A stretch of 6,859 nt of DNA from Paludibacteraceae bacterium (GCA_018055865.1 JAGPGR010000101.1:1-6859); one strand, 5' to 3'; counted from the first letter of the stretch, positions 1 to 6,728 are shown. The notes: a model not told the origin generated them from the sequence alone. A program made the numbers and translations.

Positions 1-3000
1 CCCATTTTGATACCATTCGGGCGATTAAAACGGTGGTAAATAATGTACCACTCGTCTTTTCCGGGCACCTGAATTACTGAATTATGCCCCGTTCCGTAAA
101 TTCCTTTACTCTCGTCTTTTGTCAAAATCAGATTGTTTTCCGGAATGGAGATAGGTCCCATCGGAGAATTAGAAATTCCATATCTCACGCGGTAGTTGGC
201 ATCGCGCGTATCATTTTCAGACCAGAGGAAATAATATTTTCCATTCCGATAAATCACACATGTACCTTCACGAAAAGTCCCGTCAGCGGGCGTAATCACC
301 TTCAGGGTGTTTTTCCTGATGGATTTCATATCCGCATTCAGTTCTACTGCTGCCATATATCCATTGCCCCAGTATAAGTAACTTTTGCCGGTTTTCGGGT
401 CGGTAAACACTTCCGGGTCAATTTCCTGACCTCTGTTTACACCTTCAGGTTTGAAGTTAATGAGTGGTTGTCCTGAATCGATGAACGGGCCGTCAGGGTT
501 GTCCGACTCGGCAACTCCCACTTTCTGAGCGGCTGTGAAATAGTAAAAATATTTGTATTTCCCGTTTATTTTCTTTTCGATGATGGCCGGAGCCCACGCA
601 TTTCTGTCAGCCCAGGTCAGGTCTTTTTTCAAATCCAGGATTACTCCTTCGTCAGTCCAGTTGTATAAATCCGACGATGAAAATGTTTTGAAATAAGTGC
701 CCGACCAGCCGTCGTATCCATCGCTGGTCGGATAGATGTAATACTTGTTGGTTTTGTTGGAATAAACGACAGCCGGATCGGCATAAAATCCTTTCAGTAC
801 AGGATTATGTCCTGTTTCCGGAAAATTTTCAGGTGTTCCCCATTTGTCTGTTAACTTTTCAAGTTCCTGTTGTGTGATTGGAATGATTGTGCCGTGTCTG
901 GGATGAAAATCCATTGAAACAGCCTGATCGATGACCGAGAAATTCTGCAAATCGTAGCTTTCTGTGAACTGATACTTTCCTCTCATGTACACGTCATACA
1001 TCAGAATGTATTTGTCAGAATTAATCAATTTAAATACTCCGGCACCTTCCACAGCATCTTTCGTTTGTTGTTTGTAATCCGGGTATTCTGTCCAGTTTCC
1101 GGAAGTCAACGATTTGGTTGTGGCTAATTTAATTCCATTGCCATGTCCTTCCGTTTTATAAAACATGTGATATATTCCATCCTTCAAAATGATATCTCCG
1201 TCGATACACGATTTTTTATTTTCAGGAAAGAAAAGTTGCTTTGGTTCGTCAATTATATCTGTAAATTCATCGTTGGCGTAAGCATAATAGATGATATCAG
1301 CCGAGTTTCCGTGCTGCATCGACCAATAAATCATATACTTACCGGCTTCAGAATCGTAAATGGTTTGGGGAGCCCACACACGCTTCAGATTTTCCTGATT
1401 TTTATATTTCTGCTGAATGTTAACAACCGACGAAGTCCAGTTGACCAAATCAGTAGATTTCAGGAGCACCATAGCACGATTTGAATCCCATCCTTTTCCG
1501 GAAGTCATATCTGTCACAACCATGTAGAATGTTTTGCCATCCTGGCTGCGCAAAATATGCGGATCCCGCACTCCACCGGTTGAACTGATTAATTTCGAAT
1601 CAATGACCGGCTGGTTATTATTGAGTGTAAAAAAATTAAAACCATCCCGGCTGACACCAAATCGAATAGCTTCTTCTTCAACCCTGTTTCCCGTAAAATA
1701 AGTGAAAAGGTAAGCTGCATATTCCTCTTTTTGATAAGATTTGTTTAGTAAACGGACTTCGGCAATTTTGGCAGTTATACTTCCCGGAAGCGGAACAAAC
1801 GTAACAGTGAGATTCTCTTTTCCCATTTCACTCTCCGGAACCGGATAAATAGCTGTTTGTAAATTATTTCCGTTTTTTCCTGTCAGAGATAAGGAGGTTA
1901 TTCTAGTATCATTTATCAAAATATCAAAATTACGGGAAAGATCAGCATCAAAGTACTTTACGTATATTGATTTGGCTTGTTTATCTTTATTTTTCAGCTG
2001 ATAGCTGAACCATCCTTTAGCCTCCCGCCACTGAATATCTTCCACAAAACCTGTTTGGGAATTTTCAGATTGAATAAAATGATCGGATTCAGGTTGTTGT
2101 TCACCGCTGATTACACCATCTATCGTTACATTATTCAGCCTCATTTTCTCCTGTTCATCCTGTTCTATTTTTTTTTGGATGTTTTTCGCCTCGTCGGCTG
2201 TGGCTTGAGCAAAGTAAATAATGTAGCGGGATTCATGCAGGTTGTAAAAAGGGATCAATTCCATTCCTTCAGAATATTTTGCTGGAAAAAGACTTGTAAG
2301 CATGAACGTTAATGGCTTGCCTGAGATGGGTTTAACCAAAGATGCAAGCTGTTCCTTTTCTCCGATTATAATTGGCATTTCTTTTTGCGAAATCTGTTTA
2401 CCATGTGCAATATGCCCTCCACGACTATCATCGGCAAATAATCCTTCCATATTTTCTGTTCCGGTTTTTGCTGCCAAAACAATGGGACCGTAAAGGAATG
2501 AATAGTAATTTGATTTGTCCGGAATTTGCTCAGCAACAACCTGCATAGGTAGTTTTACGATTATTTTATCATTCTTTTTCCATTTTCTGTTTATGGAAAT
2601 AAATCCATCAGTTACTAAAGCTGGAAACGGTTTTCCGTTGAGAATAACTTCGGGTTGCTGATTTGAAACCCATTCCGGGAATCGGATTTTCAGTGTAAAC
2701 CGGGTTCTTTTTTTCGGCTGAATTGCCAGTTGTGTCTGTGCTTCAGCCGGGAAATTATTTTCCTGAATAATCTCCGTATTTTTTTCTTTCCAGTTTAATT
2801 TTGACGGAATAAATAGATTGACATACAAATTATCGCCCGATTGAGCATAAATCATTTCACCGTATTTGGCATGGTTTTCAATTCCGGAACCTACGCAGCA
2901 CCAAAAGCTGGTTTGTGACTGCGAATATACCCTGTAATGACCGGGTCGCATCGGGGTAAAATAAACCAATCCGCCTGTTTCAGGATTTTGAGTGGATAGG

Positions 3001-4106
3001 ATGTGATTGTACAGAGCCCGTTCGTAGTAATTCAGCAATTTTTCATCCGGAGAAGTTTGATACAACATTTTTGTCAGGTGAAGCATGTTGTATGTATTGC
3101 AGGTTTCAGGTCCTTCAATGCTGTTCAGCATGCGCGAGTAATCGTCGATGGGATGAAAATGTTCGCCAACGCTGTTTCCGCCAATGCTGACAGAGCGTTT
3201 CTGAGTCACATTTTCCCAGAAAAACAGCGCTGCATCACTCCACGCTTTATTTCCATCCAGTTCAGAAATTCTTTTGAATCCTATCACTTTAGGAATTTGC
3301 GTATTGGCGTGAAGTCCGGTGAGTTTGTCTTCCTTTTTCAGCAGCGGCTGGAGAATATACTGATGTGAAAACCGGCGGGCGAGCGTCAGGTACTTTTCAT
3401 CACCGGTAATAGCTGATACATCTGCAAAAACCTCATTCAATCCTCCGTGTTCGCTCCTGAGCATATTCTGCAGTTGTTCGTCATTAAGTTTCGAAAAAAG
3501 ATTTACAGCCCAGTTGCCAAATTTTACGAGTATTTCACGGGCTTGTTCGTTGCCGGCTATTAGATATGCATCACGCAATCCGTTGAAAGTTTTATGGATA
3601 TTGTACAATGGCACCCATTTGCCATTCAGTCCAAAATTACCGGCATCAATCTTTCCTTCGCCAATTTCCTGCCACATTGCTTTGCCTCCTGGTACACCTC
3701 CAAGGTATCCGTCAGCATTAGCATCCTGACATTTTTTCAGTTCGCTGATCATGTAATCCAACCGTTGTTTTATCTCTGAGTTACCGGTAGAGGCATACAT
3801 GGATGCAAGGGCTGATACATAATGCCCGCCAATGTGACCGTCAAGTCCGGTATTTTCCCAGTTGGTGTAACTTTCTGCTTTGGGAGAAAGGCCGGCTTCA
3901 CGCAGATAGGGAGCCAGCAGACGATCCGCTTTCAAATCAAGCAGGTATTTCATATCCATCTCTTCGGCATGTTTGAATGGACTTTCAAGAAGACGAATGT
4001 CTTGCAGATTGAAATAATTTACGTTGGGATTTGGTTGTGCAAAAACCGATGCAACTCCCAGAATGAGATAAAAGACAAAGAAAAACTCCTTTTTCAGCTT
4101 ACTCAT
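1..4106 (-). CDS. Exported three-module glycosidase: DUF1680 beta-L-arabinofuranosidase (GH146/GH127-like) + GH43 + GH43, 3' end outside window
   Basis: The frame is open from the ATG at 4106 to the left edge (1368 full codons, no stop), so the C-terminus is missing. Residues 1-23 form a signal peptide (KLKK, hydrophobic core, VFA|Q), which supports this start and predicts periplasmic or surface location. Module 1 (about 25-640) is a DUF1680 alpha/alpha-barrel with beta-sandwich tail. It has GEHF (E315, likely acid/base), ETC (E334, C336) and the CC pair (C403, C404), matching the zinc ligands and cysteine nucleophile known from GH127. Motifs such as GKWVPLYNIHKT and DGYLGGVPGG look more like GH146. 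Residues about 655-790 (GEQQPE at 668) resemble DUF6805. Module 2 (about 796-1080) is GH43 with D848 (base), D969 (pKa modulator) and E1020 (acid). Module 3 (about 1100 on) is a second, different GH43 with D1110, D1230, E1280 and H1341. Expected role: removing L-arabinofuranosyl (possibly xylosyl) groups from plant pectin or arabinan chains. Exact linkages cannot be read from sequence. Confidence 0.93.
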   Translation of the reverse strand, partial: MSKLKKEFFFVFYLILGVASVFAQPNPNVNYFNLQDIRLLESPFKHAEEMDMKYLLDLKADRLLAPYLREAGLSPKAESYTNWENTGLDGHIGGHYVSALASMYASTGNSEIKQRLDYMISELKKCQDANADGYLGGVPGGKAMWQEIGEGKIDAGNFGLNGKWVPLYNIHKTFNGLRDAYLIAGNEQAREILVKFGNWAVNLFSKLNDEQLQNMLRSEHGGLNEVFADVSAITGDEKYLTLARRFSHQYILQPLLKKEDKLTGLHANTQIPKVIGFKRISELDGNKAWSDAALFFWENVTQKRSVSIGGNSVGEHFHPIDDYSRMLNSIEGPETCNTYNMLHLTKMLYQTSPDEKLLNYYERALYNHILSTQNPETGGLVYFTPMRPGHYRVYSQSQTSFWCCVGSGIENHAKYGEMIYAQSGDNLYVNLFIPSKLNWKEKNTEIIQENNFPAEAQTQLAIQPKKRTRFTLKIRFPEWVSNQQPEVILNGKPFPALVTDGFISINRKWKKNDKIIVKLPMQVVAEQIPDKSNYYSFLYGPIVLAAKTGTENMEGLFADDSRGGHIAHGKQISQKEMPIIIGEKEQLASLVKPISGKPLTFMLTSLFPAKYSEGMELIPFYNLHESRYIIYFAQATADEAKNIQKKIEQDEQEKMRLNNVTIDGVISGEQQPESDHFIQSENSQTGFVEDIQWREAKGWFSYQLKNKDKQAKSIYVKYFDADLSRNFDILINDTRITSLSLTGKNGNNLQTAIYPVPESEMGKENLTVTFVPLPGSITAKIAEVRLLNKSYQKEEYAAYLFTYFTGNRVEEEAIRFGVSRDGFNFFTLNNNQPVIDSKLISSTGGVRDPHILRSQDGKTFYMVVTDMTSGKGWDSNRAMVLLKSTDLVNWTSSVVNIQQKYKNQENLKRVWAPQTIYDSEAGKYMIYWSMQHGNSADIIYYAYANDEFTDIIDEPKQLFFPENKKSCIDGDIILKDGIYHMFYKTEGHGNGIKLATTKSLTSGNWTEYPDYKQQTKDAVEGAGVFKLINSDKYILMYDVYMRGKYQFTESYDLQNFSVIDQAVSMDFHPRHGTIIPITQQELEKLTDKWGTPENFPETGHNPVLKGFYADPAVVYSNKTNKYYIYPTSDGYDGWSGTYFKTFSSSDLYNWTDEGVILDLKKDLTWADRNAWAPAIIEKKINGKYKYFYYFTAAQKVGVAESDNPDGPFIDSGQPLINFKPEGVNRGQEIDPEVFTDPKTGKSYLYWGNGYMAAVELNADMKSIRKNTLKVITPADGTFREGTCVIYRNGKYYFLWSENDTRDANYRVRYGISNSPMGPISIPENNLILTKDESKGIYGTGHNSVIQVPGKDEWYIIYHRFNRPNGIKM

Positions 4107-4160
4107 AGTTGTATAATAAATAGTTTGGTTAGTCAATGTGATGCATTTCTCTGATGTTTA

Positions 4161-4168
4161 CAAAGATA
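4161..4168 (-). promoter_or_regulatory. Putative Bacteroidota -7 box for the glycosidase gene
   Basis: Read on the minus strand this is TATCTTTG, a full match to the Bacteroidota TAnnTTTG consensus. It lies 55 bases upstream of the glycosidase ATG at 4106, which would give a leader of roughly 50 nt. The -33 element is weak: only a CTG-like triplet sits about 20 bases upstream. The position after the sigma-gene terminator suggests the hydrolase has its own transcription unit. This is a motif match only; a short degenerate box can occur by chance in AT-rich DNA. Confidence 0.5.
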
Positions 4169-4243
4169 AAGCAATTATTTCATTCTTCAGGCTAAGAATC
4201 ATCTCAAAAGGGGTGGATTATTATGTCTAAATGTTGATTTTTT

Positions 4244-4283
4244 AAAAAAAAGAAATGGATAGCAAATTATGCTATCCATTTCT
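4244..4283 (-). terminator. Strong intrinsic terminator of the ECF sigma gene
   Basis: A perfect 13-bp inverted repeat (arms 4251-4263 and 4271-4283, AGAAATGGATAGC and its complement) encloses a 7-nt loop. On the minus strand it is followed directly by a run of T (4250 down to 4244). It starts 27 bases after the sigma-factor stop codon. A stem plus U-tract in this orientation is the standard rho-independent form. It separates the sigma gene from the glycosidase gene, so the two are probably not one operon despite sharing a strand. Confidence 0.9.
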
Positions 4284-4310
4284 CAAAAGTTTTATTTCGT
4301 TGAAAATGAA

Positions 4311-4814
4311 CTATTTGTAATCCTTTAGTTGTTCCTGCAATCTTTTTCGTGCCAGAAAAATACGGCTCTTTACAGTTCCGATCGGCAAATTCATTTTTTG
4401 TGCTATTTCTTCGTATTTGAAGCCCTGAATGTGCATGGAAAACGGAATGCGGTACTCGTCGGCAAAAGCGTTAATGTTGTTACTGATTTCTCCTACTGAA
4501 TATGCGCCCTCAGGGGTTTCAAAACCTGAATTTTGAGATAAATTCAGATGGTGAAGGTCTTCTGTGCGGTCAAAAACAGTTTGATTTCTTACGATTTTAC
4601 GGTAATTGTTGATAAAAATATTTTTCATAATGGTCAGTACCCAACCCTTGAAATTCACATTCTCAGTAAATTTATCCTGATTATCAAGCACTTTCAGGGT
4701 GGTATCCTGCAGCAGGTCTTCGGCATCATCCCGATTGAGAGTTAAAGAAAATGCGAAATTACGCATGTTACTTTGTAGGGCAACTAATTCCTTTTCAAAT
4801 TGATTGTTTTTCAT
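4311..4814 (-). CDS. ECF-family RNA polymerase sigma factor
   Basis: The 167-residue product is a typical two-domain ECF sigma factor that directs core RNA polymerase to a specific promoter set. Region 2 lies at about 10-77: the acidic AEDLLQDT stretch (31-38) contacts core polymerase, and FKGWVLTIMKN followed by NNYRK (55-73) corresponds to regions 2.3-2.4 that melt and read the -10. Region 4 lies at about 115-165, with a helix-turn-helix of YEEIAQKMNLPIGTVKSRIFLARKRL type that reads the -35. A polar linker (about 85-110) joins them. Length is normal for the family. No anti-sigma factor follows: a strong terminator comes right after the stop, and the next gene is a glycosidase. It is divergent from nfeD. 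No clear Shine-Dalgarno precedes the ATG, as is usual in Bacteroidota. The target regulon cannot be inferred; self-regulation is possible but not shown. Confidence 0.95.
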   Translation of the reverse strand: MKNNQFEKELVALQSNMRNFAFSLTLNRDDAEDLLQDTTLKVLDNQDKFTENVNFKGWVLTIMKNIFINNYRKIVRNQTVFDRTEDLHHLNLSQNSGFETPEGAYSVGEISNNINAFADEYRIPFSMHIQGFKYEEIAQKMNLPIGTVKSRIFLARKRLQEQLKDYK

Positions 4815-4973
4815 CTCGTTTTTAGTTTTTTTGTGTGTGTGAATAAATAAGCTAAAACGTATCCTTTTGAAAAAATGTCTCTTCTGATGAAGAAACCCAG
4901 AGAATGTCAGTTGTCTATACTGAATGTATTTTTCTAAAAAGAACTCCGAAAATTGTTTTTTATATTTTCACTA

Positions 4974-4981
4974 CAAATATA
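4974..4981 (-). promoter_or_regulatory. Putative -7 box of the sigma-factor gene
   Basis: On the minus strand this reads TATATTTG, a full match to the Bacteroidota TAnnTTTG element. It would start transcription near 4967 and leave a long leader of about 150 nt before the sigma ATG at 4814. No clear TTTG -33 element is found at the expected spacing, so recognition by the housekeeping sigma factor is tentative. A second, poorer match (TACGTTTT, 4854-4861 on the minus strand) lies closer to the gene and cannot be excluded as the real start signal. Confidence 0.45.
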
Positions 4982-5003
4982 GTTATTAATTTCTATAATT
5001 GTC

Positions 5004-5011
5004 TATATTTG
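5004..5011 (+). promoter_or_regulatory. Putative -7 box of nfeD
   Basis: TATATTTG matches TAnnTTTG exactly and lies 18 bases before the nfeD ATG at 5030, which predicts a very short leader of about 10-15 nt. It is the right arm of the inverted repeat and the second unit of a 10-bp near-perfect tandem repeat (TCTATAATTG 4992-5001, TCTATATTTG 5002-5011). No good -33 TTTG is visible at about 4980-4985. The region before the ATG has no Shine-Dalgarno sequence, only AT-rich DNA. Confidence 0.5.
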
Positions 5012-5029
5012 TAACAAAATTTTTAACAC

Positions 5030-6433
5030 ATGAATAAGTTTTTAATAATTTTAAGCATTGTCGCCACAAGCTTACTTTTACAGGTGAACATTTACGGCAA
5101 TAATCAAGCCAAAGAGCTGTATTTTTCTATTGATTTGAAAAAAAATGTGGGCAGTACTACCTGGATTTACATACAAAAAGGCTTCGAAGAGGCTCGTAAG
5201 GCCAATGCTAACATCATTATCATTGAAATGAACACCTATGGCGGAGAGGTGAGCTTTGCAGACTCAATTCGGACAAAAATTCTGAATAGTGACATTCCTG
5301 TCATAGTTTTTATTGACAATAATGCAGCTTCTGCCGGAGCACTGATATCAATTGCTTGTGATAAAATTTACATGAGCCAGGCCGCTACCATAGGAGCCGC
5401 CTCAGTTGTTGATCAGACAGGACAAAAATTGCCGGACAAGTATCAGTCGTATATGCGGGCTACCATGCGTGCCACAGCTGAAGCTCATGGCAAAGATACG
5501 GTGGTAACCGGCAACGATACGGTGGTAAAATGGAAACGTGATCCACTCATTGCCGAAGCTATGGTAGATGAACGAACCGTGGTACCCAATGTGGCTGACT
5601 CCGGAAAAATACTGACCTTCACCACTCAGGAAGCGCTGAAATACGGATATTGCGACGGAACTGCCGAAAACATCCGGGAAATAATTAAAAAGGAAAGCGG
5701 AAATCAACCCTACGAACTCGTCAAATTCAAACCTACTACCTGGGATAATATTAAAGGTTTTCTGATGAGTCCGATTCTTCAGGGAATTCTTATTATGCTC
5801 ATTATTGGCGGCATCTACTTTGAACTACAGTCGCCGGGCATCGGTTTTGCACTGGGAGTGGCCATTACAGCAGCTGTGCTGTATTTTGCTCCGCTCTACA
5901 TCGACGGACTGGCTGCTAACTGGGAAATCATTTTGTTTATAATCGGACTTATCCTCATTGCTTTCGAGATTTTTGTCATCCCGGGCTTTGGCATATACGG
6001 CATCAGTGGTATAGCACTGGTAGTGACCGGATTGATTTTAAGCCTTCTGAATAATGTAAATTTCGATTTCGAACCTGTTCATCCGGGCGATACCGGCAAG
6101 GCCATTCTTACGGTCATAGGCGGGTTGACACTGGGATTCGGACTGATTTTGTATTTGAGCAGTAAAATCGGTTCAAAAGGACTATTCAGAAAACTGGCCT
6201 TAGAAACCACGCTTGAAAACAAAGAGGGCTACGTGGGTGTGTCGCTCGAAGCCGATAATCTGGTAGGTAAAACGGGTGTTGCATCCACCGTACTGCGTCC
6301 GTCGGGCAAGGTAAAAGTAGATGGCAAAGTGTATGATGCCGTTTCGGTCAACGGAGAATTCATCGAAAAAGGTATACAGGTAATCATTGTCAGGTACGAA
6401 ACCGGACAAGTATACGTAGAAGCTGCTGAATAA
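5030..6433 (+). CDS. nfeD: NfeD-family membrane-bound serine protease (ClpP class), long form
   Basis: The 467-residue protein has the full long-NfeD architecture. An N-terminal hydrophobic segment (about 4-22) is a signal peptide or anchor. A ClpP/SppA-like protease domain (about 28-225) has the NTYGGEV oxyanion-type loop (68-74), the nucleophile motif NNAASAG with S101, and a likely general base K137 in LPDKYQ, fitting the Ser-Lys dyad known for the archaeal homologue PH1510. Several membrane segments follow (about 243-380), then a soluble OB-fold NfeD domain (about 400-467). Homologues cleave membrane proteins such as stomatin/SPFH partners and are linked to membrane quality control. No SPFH gene lies next to it here; the following gene is a probable SusC receptor over 300 bp away. 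Residues 155-169 hold two DTVV units (157-160, 164-167) in the usual position of an AEA(H)G-RDP loop. It is divergent from the sigma gene with a shared control region. Confidence 0.95.
   Translation: MNKFLIILSIVATSLLLQVNIYGNNQAKELYFSIDLKKNVGSTTWIYIQKGFEEARKANANIIIIEMNTYGGEVSFADSIRTKILNSDIPVIVFIDNNAASAGALISIACDKIYMSQAATIGAASVVDQTGQKLPDKYQSYMRATMRATAEAHGKDTVVTGNDTVVKWKRDPLIAEAMVDERTVVPNVADSGKILTFTTQEALKYGYCDGTAENIREIIKKESGNQPYELVKFKPTTWDNIKGFLMSPILQGILIMLIIGGIYFELQSPGIGFALGVAITAAVLYFAPLYIDGLAANWEIILFIIGLILIAFEIFVIPGFGIYGISGIALVVTGLILSLLNNVNFDFEPVHPGDTGKAILTVIGGLTLGFGLILYLSSKIGSKGLFRKLALETTLENKEGYVGVSLEADNLVGKTGVASTVLRPSGKVKVDGKVYDAVSVNGEFIEKGIQVIIVRYETGQVYVEAAE
5495..5528 (+). repeat. Short in-frame direct repeat inside nfeD
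   Basis: GATACGGTGGTAA occurs at 5495-5507 and again at 5516-5528, exactly 21 bp (7 codons) apart. It encodes DTVV twice, in a polar loop of the protease domain between the AEAHG and RDPLIAEAM motifs. It looks like a small tandem duplication that kept the frame. Confidence 0.8.
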
Positions 6434-6470
6434 CAGCACAAAACATACTTTCGAAAAAAAATCACAAATC

Positions 6471-6499
6471 ATGAATTTAATCGAACTGATTAAATTCAT
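6471..6499 (+). terminator. AT-rich hairpin, possible nfeD terminator
   Basis: A perfect 12-bp inverted repeat (ATGAATTTAATC at 6471-6482, complement at 6488-6499) with a 5-nt loop lies 37 bases after the nfeD stop. The stem is weak because it has only two G-C pairs. The downstream T content (CCCATTTCCATTTT) is interrupted, so it is not a textbook terminator. With no downstream co-directional gene for 250 bp, a terminator is still the best reading; a binding site is the alternative. Confidence 0.5.
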
Positions 6500-6573
6500 C
6501 CCATTTCCATTTTAAATATTTCCAAGTTTTTTCGATTTGACTTTTTGACTAAAATTGCACCTCAGAAAAACAC

Positions 6574-6630
6574 TTTTGCACATCATTTTAACACTTGAGC
6601 GTCCTTTTGGTTTTTGCACATCTTTTAACA
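6574..6630 (+). repeat. Two copies of a TTTTGCACATC(A)TTTTAACA element
   Basis: The element occurs at 6574-6593 and at 6612-6630; the copies differ by a single base deletion (CATCA versus CATC). They are 38 bp apart, upstream of the probable receptor promoter. A partial third match (ATTGCACCTC) lies at 6554-6563. The arrangement suggests repeated binding sites for a transcription factor. No regulator is encoded next to it in the window, so the partner is unknown. Confidence 0.65.
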
Positions 6631-6638
6631 TTGTTAAA
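6624..6638. promoter_or_regulatory. 15-bp palindrome, possible operator
   Basis: TTTAACA-T-TGTTAAA is a perfect 7-bp inverted repeat around one central base. It overlaps the end of the second TTTTGCACATC copy and lies about 36 bp before the putative -7 box of the receptor gene. Size and symmetry fit a dimeric regulator operator. AT-rich DNA produces such palindromes by chance fairly often. Confidence 0.4.
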
Positions 6639-6673
6639 CTGGAAATAAAAGTTCCGAATGTCATTGTTTTAGA

Positions 6674-6681
6674 TAATTTTG
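6674..6681 (+). promoter_or_regulatory. Putative -7 box of the SusC-like gene
   Basis: TAATTTTG matches TAnnTTTG and lies 74 bases before the ATG at 6756, giving a predicted leader of about 65-70 nt. A second near match, TACTTTG (6687-6693), follows closely. No clear TTTG lies about 20 bases upstream, so this call is tentative. Confidence 0.4.
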
Positions 6682-6696
6682 TGAAATACTTTGTTC

Positions 6697-6728
6697 ATTT
6701 CCTTAACAAGATATCATATTTCCTTAAC
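6697..6728 (+). repeat. Perfect 11-bp direct repeat, 21-bp period, in the leader of the SusC-like gene
   Basis: ATTTCCTTAAC occurs at 6697-6707 and 6718-6728. The start-to-start distance of 21 bp is two helical turns, so both copies face the same side of the helix. It lies 28-59 bp before the receptor ATG, in the probable untranslated leader or overlapping the promoter. It could be a regulator site of the type bound in tandem. Confidence 0.65.

Larger units (their letters stand above)
4972..5013. repeat. 11-bp perfect inverted repeat spanning the divergent control region
   Basis: The arms TACAAATATAG (4972-4982) and CTATATTTGTA (5003-5013) are exact reverse complements, separated by 20 bases. 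Arm centres are 31 bp apart, close to three helical turns. Each arm contains an outward-facing TATATTTG box, one toward the sigma gene and one toward nfeD. It may be simply two promoters of the same class, or the binding site of a dimeric regulator. The long spacer and AT-richness make a terminator unlikely. Confidence 0.7.

Noticed and set aside
84..4154. Several plus-strand open frames of 60-120 codons opposite the glycosidase gene (for example 84-377, 1143-1484, 3003-3368, 3822-4154)
   Set aside because: They lie antisense to one continuous minus-strand frame with a signal peptide and three recognisable enzyme modules, and their products show no domain or coherent composition.
4251..4283. 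Perfect 13-bp inverted repeat considered as an insertion-sequence end or transposon remnant
   Set aside because: No transposase, target duplication or second copy is present; the directly following T-run on the minus strand and position after a stop codon fit a terminator.
4548..4745. Plus-strand open frame opposite the sigma factor
   Set aside because: It is fully covered by the antisense sigma gene with clear region 2 and region 4 motifs.
4831..4841. GT dinucleotide run upstream of the sigma gene
   Set aside because: Only about five units; too short to treat as a meaningful simple-sequence repeat or phase-variation tract.
5402..6499. Minus-strand open frames inside and after nfeD (5402-5707, 6200-6499, 6229-6465)
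   Set aside because: They are opposite the well-supported nfeD reading frame and have no recognisable protein features.
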